From Silvimonas sp. (lineage in GTDB: Bacteria > Pseudomonadota > Gammaproteobacteria > Burkholderiales > Chitinibacteraceae), in NCBI GenBank assembly GCA_030151005.1, contig JASLES010000512.1, positions 1-9,618 of the forward strand: 9,618 nucleotides of DNA, read 5' to 3'. The notes beneath the pieces were generated by a model. It saw only the letters and a list, made by a program, of their open reading frames with translations. It was not told the DNA's origin and searched no databases. Numbering within the stretch: position 1 is the stretch's first letter; each line of letters opens with the position of its first letter. This document shows, one piece after another, positions 5,876 through 9,618 of the stretch. The position numbers and the translations under genes were made by a program.

Positions 5876-6685
5876 ATGGGGGGCAGCAGCCAACGGAAAG
5901 GCATGGTGCAGTGTCTGGGTGCGGCATTGTCGATGCTGGCAGCCCATGCCGGCGCATTTGATTTGCCGCAGATGCCGAACATGATTGGTGTGGGCGTAGG
6001 CTCGACCACGCAATGCAGCGGATGTAGCGACACCATGATCGGGGCGGTGCCCGGGGTGGAGTATCACGGGCAGGGCTGGTTGCTGGAATGGTATGGTCCC
6101 TATGCGCAGATTGATCTGGGCGAGCCGGGGTCGCATTTTCGGTGGGGGCCTGCGCTTTCAGTCAAACTGGGCCGCAGTGATCTGGATGACCCGGTACTCA
6201 AACGCCTGCCTGAAATCAGCACCACGCTGGAAGGCGGCGCCTTTGTGGGCTACGAGTATTATCACTCTGGTGACATCCCGTACCGGATGCGGCTTTACGC
6301 CAACGTGCTAACCAATGCCGGCAACGTATATAACGGTGTACGTGGCGGTTTGTTTGCCTCTGTCTGGCTGCCCACGTCAGAGCGCTTTTTGCTGGGTGGC
6401 GGGGCGGGCTATGCCTGGGCCAGCCAGAGTTTCATGAATACCTATTACGGCGTGGATGCGGGCGGGGCGCAAGCATCCGGTTTACCCATGTTCACCGCAC
6501 ATGGTGGCAATCAGCAGGTGTACGGTTGGTTAGGGGGTATCTACAAAGTGGATCAACACTGGGCCGTGGGCGCTGCGGTTATCGAACAATATCTGATTGG
6601 CTCGGCGGGGGATTCACCCATCATCACGGAGCGGGGCAAGGCCAGCCAACTGACTTGGGGTTTTGGCGTTGGGTATATGTGGTGA
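5876..6685 (+). CDS. MipA/OmpV family outer-membrane protein
   Basis: The 269-aa product looks like an outer-membrane beta barrel of the MipA/OmpV family. E. coli MipA is a scaffold that binds the lytic transglycosylase MltA and the synthase PBP1b. The N-terminus has basic residues (QRK) then a hydrophobic stretch ending AHAGA, a signal peptide cut near residue 25-27. Aromatic and glycine-rich alternating strands follow. The last third is diagnostic: GGGAGYAWASQSFMNTYYGV, ASGLPMFTAHGG and IGSAGDSPIITERG, ending in GVGYMW with a C-terminal aromatic residue as in barrel proteins. The start is uncertain: ATG 5837 lies in frame without a ribosome site, ATG 5903 has GGAAAGG just before it, and 5876 gives the best signal peptide. 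An unusual CSGC pair lies at residues 47-50. The gene is divergent from the DUF1615 gene and ends at a strong terminator. Confidence 0.82.
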   Translation: MGGSSQRKGMVQCLGAALSMLAAHAGAFDLPQMPNMIGVGVGSTTQCSGCSDTMIGAVPGVEYHGQGWLLEWYGPYAQIDLGEPGSHFRWGPALSVKLGRSDLDDPVLKRLPEISTTLEGGAFVGYEYYHSGDIPYRMRLYANVLTNAGNVYNGVRGGLFASVWLPTSERFLLGGGAGYAWASQSFMNTYYGVDAGGAQASGLPMFTAHGGNQQVYGWLGGIYKVDQHWAVGAAVIEQYLIGSAGDSPIITERGKASQLTWGFGVGYMW

Positions 6686-6702
6686 GGCGTGGTGGGGTCA
6701 GT

Positions 6703-6741
6703 CAACAAAAAAGCCAGTCGATGCGACTGGCTTTTTTGTTG
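6703..6741. terminator. Bidirectional rho-independent terminator between mipA and GNAT gene
   Basis: CAACAAAAAAGCCAGTCG at 6703-6720 and its exact reverse complement at 6724-6741 flank an ATG loop. The GC-rich core GCCAGTCG/CGACTGGC is followed by six T on the plus strand and, read on the minus strand, equally by six T. It lies 17 bp after the mipA stop and 5 bp after the acetyltransferase stop, so it can end both. Confidence 0.93.
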
Positions 6742-6746
6742 GCGCG

Positions 6747-7322
6747 TCAGGCGTTGCTGGCCAGCGCCGCAGTACGGGGCGTGGCGAACTCAGCCGCCAG
6801 CAGACTCAACAGCACGAGCGAATGATATTGATCGTGCCAGTAGCCGGCTTCCCGCTGTGTTCCTTCGACCACAAACCCCAGTTTGCCCAGAAGTTTGAGC
6901 GATGCACTATTGAGCGGATGCACCCGCGCTTCAATCCGGTTCAATCGCACATTGGCAAACAACCAGGTCAGCATGGCGGCCAGGGCTTCTTGCATATAGC
7001 CCTGCTGCCAGGCGTCGCGGCTCAGTTCATAGCCAATCTGGCAGTTATGCCAGGCCCGGTCCCATTTGAAAAAGCCACATGACCCAATCAATTGCAGATC
7101 GGCTTGCCGCACAATGGCCCAGCGCATGCCGGGTACTGCTTGCTGCGGTAAAGCCATGAAAAACTGCAGGATTTTCTCTGCGTCTTCTAGCGTTTGTGCC
7201 GGGTTGGAGCCAAACCAGCGCATGGCTTCTACATCGCTGTGAATGGCGTATAACTCGGCCGCGTCGCTGGCGACAAACGGACGCAGGATCAGGCGATCGG
7301 TTTTCAGTTCCGGGAAATCCAT
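6747..7322 (-). CDS. GNAT acetyltransferase, RimJ/RimL-like
   Basis: The 191-aa product is a GNAT N-acetyltransferase of the RimJ/RimL type, which transfers acetyl from acetyl-CoA to an amino group of a protein N-terminus or small molecule. It opens with LKTDRLILRPF (residues 6-16), the standard start of this subfamily. The acetyl-CoA loop is WQQGYMQEAL (105-113 region), in the place of the usual W-x-x-G-Y-A-x-E-A. NRIEARVHPLNSASLKLLGKLGF (128-150) is the typical C-terminal motif with Asn138. I prefer ATG 7322; a GTG at 7334 adds four residues. Neither has a clear Shine-Dalgarno. The natural substrate cannot be told from sequence; such genes may modify ribosomal proteins, antibiotics or metabolites. 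It ends at the shared bidirectional terminator and looks monocistronic. Confidence 0.9.
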   Translation of the reverse strand: MDFPELKTDRLILRPFVASDAAELYAIHSDVEAMRWFGSNPAQTLEDAEKILQFFMALPQQAVPGMRWAIVRQADLQLIGSCGFFKWDRAWHNCQIGYELSRDAWQQGYMQEALAAMLTWLFANVRLNRIEARVHPLNSASLKLLGKLGFVVEGTQREAGYWHDQYHSLVLLSLLAAEFATPRTAALASNA

Positions 7323-7730
7323 CGATGGGCTCACTGAGGACGGTCAATGAATATGCCATGTTCGTGATGGTGCAGCATGCCAGCGTGCGTAACTGCTTGT
7401 GCGCAGCGGCTTCAGTACTGATATCCCGCACCGAGCAAAATGATGTCGCTGTCGCGGCTGTAACTGGTCACGATGCGGTGCCATGACACCCGGGCACGCC
7501 AACTGACCCTCCCGTATTGCTGGTTATTGCCTCTTTAGCGATTCGCGATGCCCGCTTATCGAGATTAGGTCAAGTTATGGAAAAACTCCCGAAAGTAACA
7601 TTCGCGATTTTGTCAGTCTTTTCTATGATGAAGCGTACCGACCCCGGCAGGTATCTGGCAGCCGCTGCGCCGGCTGGGGCGATCACCGCCGCAAGCTCAT
7701 AACAATCTGGTTTTTCGGAGAGTATTTTCC
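7323..7730. other. Intergenic region of about 400 bp without a convincing gene
   Basis: I see no credible coding sequence here: short open frames lack ribosome sites and family resemblance. It holds the start regions of the GNAT gene (minus) and the tandem-repeat gene (plus). ATTCGCGAT occurs twice, at 7541-7549 and 7600-7608. A TATGAT at 7624-7629 is a possible -10 for the plus strand, without a good -35. A hairpin CAGCCG-N6-CGGCTG spans 7659-7676, within the leader if that -10 is used. GGAGAG at 7717-7722 is the ribosome site of the next gene. A small RNA cannot be excluded. Confidence 0.5.
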
Positions 7731-8318
7731 ATGAAAAAACGTATGCTCCTGACCGCTTTTGCCTTGGCAACGCTGACGCTGGGTCACACCGCCATGGCCG
7801 CCGACACTGCAGCGTCCGCGCCGCAAATCAAGGATGTCAAAGGCGGCGCAGCCATTGTGCGCGGGTCAGGCACCATTACCGCGATTGATGCGGCCAACCG
7901 CATGGTCACCATCAAGGGTGACCGGGGCAATGTGTTCGATCTGACCGTGGGCCCGGACGCCAAGAACTTTGATCAACTCAAAGTGGGTGACCGCGTGAAT
8001 GCGGAATATCGCCGCTCCATCGCGCTGGCACTCAAGAAAGGGGGCGATGGTATTCGCGCGGATGTCGAGAGCTCTGCTTCGACCTCTGCCGCCGCGGGTG
8101 AGCAACCAGGTGGCGCAGCCATTCGCCGCCAGACCATTGTGGCCAATGTGATCAGCGTGGATAAAAAGCACAGCACCATTCGCGTCAAAGGTCCGAAGGA
8201 TCACGTTGTAGACGTCAAGGTGGAAGACCCGCAAGTCATGAAAGACGTGAAGAAGGGCGATCAGATCGTGGCCGTGGTGACAGATGCCCTGGCGATTTCT
8301 GTCACGCCAGCCAAGTAA
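7731..8318 (+). CDS. Exported protein with two DUF5666/OB-like repeats
   Basis: The 195-aa product starts at ATG 7731 with GGAGAG 8 nt before it. Residues 1-23 (KKR, hydrophobic core, AMA) are a signal peptide, so a periplasmic or secreted location is expected. The mature protein holds two related units: about residues 46-100 (GTITAIDAANRMVTIKG to KVGDRV and ALAL) and about 137-191 (VANVISVDKKHSTIRVKG to KKGDQI and ALAISV). They are joined by a linker rich in Ser, Ala and Gly. Each unit has the pattern of a small beta barrel like DUF5666 or CusF-type domains: a strand with an AID/SVD turn, a TIKG or RVKG strand and a VGD turn. I do not recognise a specific function. CusF-style metal ligands are not evident. 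It precedes the SYLF gene on the same strand with a terminator-like hairpin between. Confidence 0.78.
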   Translation: MKKRMLLTAFALATLTLGHTAMAADTAASAPQIKDVKGGAAIVRGSGTITAIDAANRMVTIKGDRGNVFDLTVGPDAKNFDQLKVGDRVNAEYRRSIALALKKGGDGIRADVESSASTSAAAGEQPGGAAIRRQTIVANVISVDKKHSTIRVKGPKDHVVDVKVEDPQVMKDVKKGDQIVAVVTDALAISVTPAK

Positions 8319-8338
8319 ACAGGGTGGTTTGAAACATG

Positions 8339-8376
8339 AACCGGTCTGCGCAGGCAGGCCGGTTTGTTTATGTTTT
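8339..8376 (+). terminator. Rho-independent terminator or attenuator between the two exported-protein genes
   Basis: AACCGGTCTGC at 8339-8349 pairs with GCAGGCCGGTT at 8354-8364 around GCAG; the 11-bp stem has one G-U pair. A T-rich run (8363-8376, broken by G and A) follows. It starts 20 bp after the upstream stop and ends about 30 bp before the next start, so the downstream gene would depend on read-through or on a promoter within the hairpin region. Confidence 0.75.
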
Positions 8377-8407
8377 CCGGATGGCCCAAAGTGGCCAGGA
8401 GCAGAAC

Positions 8408-8977
8408 ATGAAAAGATTCGTCTGGCCGGCGTTGCGCTGGCTTGCCCCGGCACTGGTGGCCGTGTGTTTATGCAGCCCGGCCCACGCGGTCAACGGGTCC
8501 AATATTGCCGAAAAACGCCATACCGTGGATATGAACACGCGCGATCTGGTGGACAAGCTGGAAAAAACCGACCCGAAACTGAAAGCGAAGATTGACCAGA
8601 GTGTGGGTTTTGGCGCGTTCACCAACGGCGGCATGGGTATTTTGCTGCCCGGCGGTTTTGGTACCGGCATGGTGAAAACCACGGGTACCGACAAGAAAAC
8701 CTATATGCGCATGTTCAACACGCCTTCTGGCTGGGGCACGGGCATCAAGACTTATAGCGTGGTGTTCGTTTTTGAAACCCAGGACGGGCTGGAGAGCTTT
8801 CTGGCCAGGGGTTATACCTTGAGCCAGTATGCAGTCGATGCGACCAAAGGGACTGGCAAGGCCGTTGCTGAGGTGTTGCCCGGCGTGTGGATGTACCAGC
8901 TTGATGCCAAAGGCAATGTCGCACCAGAGTTAACCGGCAAAGGCGTGAAGTTTTATCTGGATCAGGAATTGAACTGA
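8408..8977 (+). CDS. Exported SYLF (YSC84-like) domain protein
   Basis: The 189-aa product starts at ATG 8408, with AGGAG at 8397-8401 six nt before it; an in-frame ATG at 8336 sits inside the terminator hairpin and is unlikely. Residues 1-27 are a signal peptide (basic start, hydrophobic core, SPAHA cut). The mature part fits the bacterial SYLF/YSC84 family, whose better-studied members bind lipids: AKIDQSVGFGAFTN, then GILLPGGFGTGMV, KKTYMRMF, YSVVFVFETQDGLESF and a final GKGVKFYLDQELN like the GTKYYKDxELN ending of relatives. The two Cys in the leader (VAVCLC) do not form a good lipobox. Periplasmic or outer-membrane-associated location is inferred. The biological role in bacteria is not settled. 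Confidence 0.75.
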   Translation: MKRFVWPALRWLAPALVAVCLCSPAHAVNGSNIAEKRHTVDMNTRDLVDKLEKTDPKLKAKIDQSVGFGAFTNGGMGILLPGGFGTGMVKTTGTDKKTYMRMFNTPSGWGTGIKTYSVVFVFETQDGLESFLARGYTLSQYAVDATKGTGKAVAEVLPGVWMYQLDAKGNVAPELTGKGVKFYLDQELN

Positions 8978-9003
8978 GCTCGACCGCGCGTTAGTTACAC
9001 GAC

Positions 9004-9618
9004 TCAGAGGCCGGCAGCGCGCCACAACATGCTGCCGGCAATCAGCAAAAGCAACAGCGCAAAACTGCGCTGGATTGTTGCACCAGACAGATGCCCGGTC
9101 AGTGTGCGTCCGAGGGCCATTCCCGCAATGAGCGCCCCCATAAAAGGCCACAAAACCATTGCCGGGAGTTGCCCGCCATGGACCAGCGTGGAGACCACAC
9201 CAGAAATCCCGGTCAAGGCAATGACGAGCAGCGATGTCGCCACGATGGATTGCATGGCCAGATTGGTAAGCCGGCGCAATGCCGGCACAATGACAAAGCC
9301 GCCGCCCACCCCCAGCAAGCCCGTCAGCAAACCGGTCAGCATGCCCACCACGCACATCAGCAATACGGTCAGGGGTGTCCAGATCAGCCGGCCGGAAACC
9401 GGATCGACCCGGCATCTTGCGGCTCGTTGCGGGTGTTCGGCCTTAGCGGCGGCGCTTTGCCAGGCGCGCCATGCAACCAGCAACATCACCGCACCGAACA
9501 CACCAGCCAGCAACGTAGCGGAAATCTGCAGGGCCAGCCAGCGGCCGACAAAGGTCATCGGCATGGCGGCGAGGGCAATCAGAGCAGCAGCCCGATAGCG
9601 CACCAAGCCGTGGCGAAA
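9004..9618 (-). CDS. TauE/SafE family permease, C-terminal part (cut by window edge)
   Basis: The frame is open to the window edge and gives 204 residues ending at TGA 9004; the family is usually about 250 residues or more, so the N-terminus lies outside. These are inner-membrane proteins thought to move sulfite, sulfoacetate or other organosulfur anions. Several hydrophobic helices are visible. The signature glycine-rich segment GMLTGLLTGLLGVGGGFVIVPAL opens the second half-repeat. HGGQLPAMVLWPFMGALIAGMALG and a last helix (SFALLLLLIAGSMLW) follow. A polar loop rich in Arg, Ala and His joins the two halves. A TTG at 9606 could be read as a start, but it would begin inside the first repeat (LVRYRAAALIALA), so I treat the gene as partial. 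It converges on the SYLF gene with 26 bp between stops. The substrate is unknown. Confidence 0.88.
   Translation of the reverse strand, partial: FRHGLVRYRAAALIALAAMPMTFVGRWLALQISATLLAGVFGAVMLLVAWRAWQSAAAKAEHPQRAARCRVDPVSGRLIWTPLTVLLMCVVGMLTGLLTGLLGVGGGFVIVPALRRLTNLAMQSIVATSLLVIALTGISGVVSTLVHGGQLPAMVLWPFMGALIAGMALGRTLTGHLSGATIQRSFALLLLLIAGSMLWRAAGL

Noticed and set aside
5710..6036. N-terminal extension of the DUF1615 gene up to 6036
   Set aside because: It would overlap the divergent mipA gene by about 160 bp and would put about 110 residues before a perfect signal peptide.
7517..7702. A 61-codon frame on the plus strand in the 400-bp gap
   Set aside because: It begins at TTG without a ribosome site, has an unconvincing composition, and lies over the likely promoter of the next gene.

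Overview
The window looks like ordinary chromosome from a GC-rich proteobacterium, most likely a betaproteobacterium. The recA/recX pair, a DadA-type dehydrogenase, a CrgA-like LysR regulator, MipA/OmpV, DUF1615 and SYLF proteins all fit that group. I cannot fix the genus from sequence alone. I see no insertion sequence, prophage, CRISPR array, tRNA or rRNA.

Layout. (1) 1-306, minus: start of a DsbA-family (CGWC) oxidoreductase, cut by the window edge. (2) 407-1327, plus: a divergent LysR regulator that may control it. (3) 2925-1324, minus: recA then recX, 24 bp apart, a probable operon. The recA promoter carries a perfect palindrome of the GAAC-N4-GTTC type rather than the CTGT-N8-ACAG box usual in Betaproteobacteria. 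The recA product has an unusual L2 DNA-binding loop. (4) 3171-4445, plus: dadA, D-amino acid dehydrogenase, transcribed away from recA. (5) 5709-4447, minus: a secreted DUF1615 protein with the three sequence marks of Slt-type lytic transglycosylases. It is divergent from (6) 5876-6685, plus: a MipA/OmpV family outer-membrane protein, the family of a known lytic-transglycosylase partner. (7) 7322-6747, minus: a RimJ/RimL-like GNAT acetyltransferase, sharing an 18-bp inverted-repeat bidirectional terminator with mipA. (8) 7323-7730: a gap of about 400 bp with no convincing gene. (9) 7731-8318 and 8408-8977, plus: two exported proteins, one with a duplicated DUF5666/OB-like unit and one SYLF (YSC84-like). 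A terminator-like hairpin lies between them. (10) 9618-9004, minus: C-terminal part of a TauE/SafE family permease, cut by the window edge.

Gene ends are tightly packed. LysR and recX overlap by 4 bp tail to tail, and dadA and the DUF1615 gene are separated by one base. Two themes stand out: SOS and recombination (recA-recX with a non-canonical operator), and cell-envelope maintenance (lytic-transglycosylase-like DUF1615 beside MipA, D-amino acid catabolism, exported SYLF and tandem-repeat proteins). The second theme is inferred from neighbourhood only. No clearly new multi-gene system is visible. The strongest leads are the recA operator, the RecA L2 variant and the DUF1615/MipA pair.
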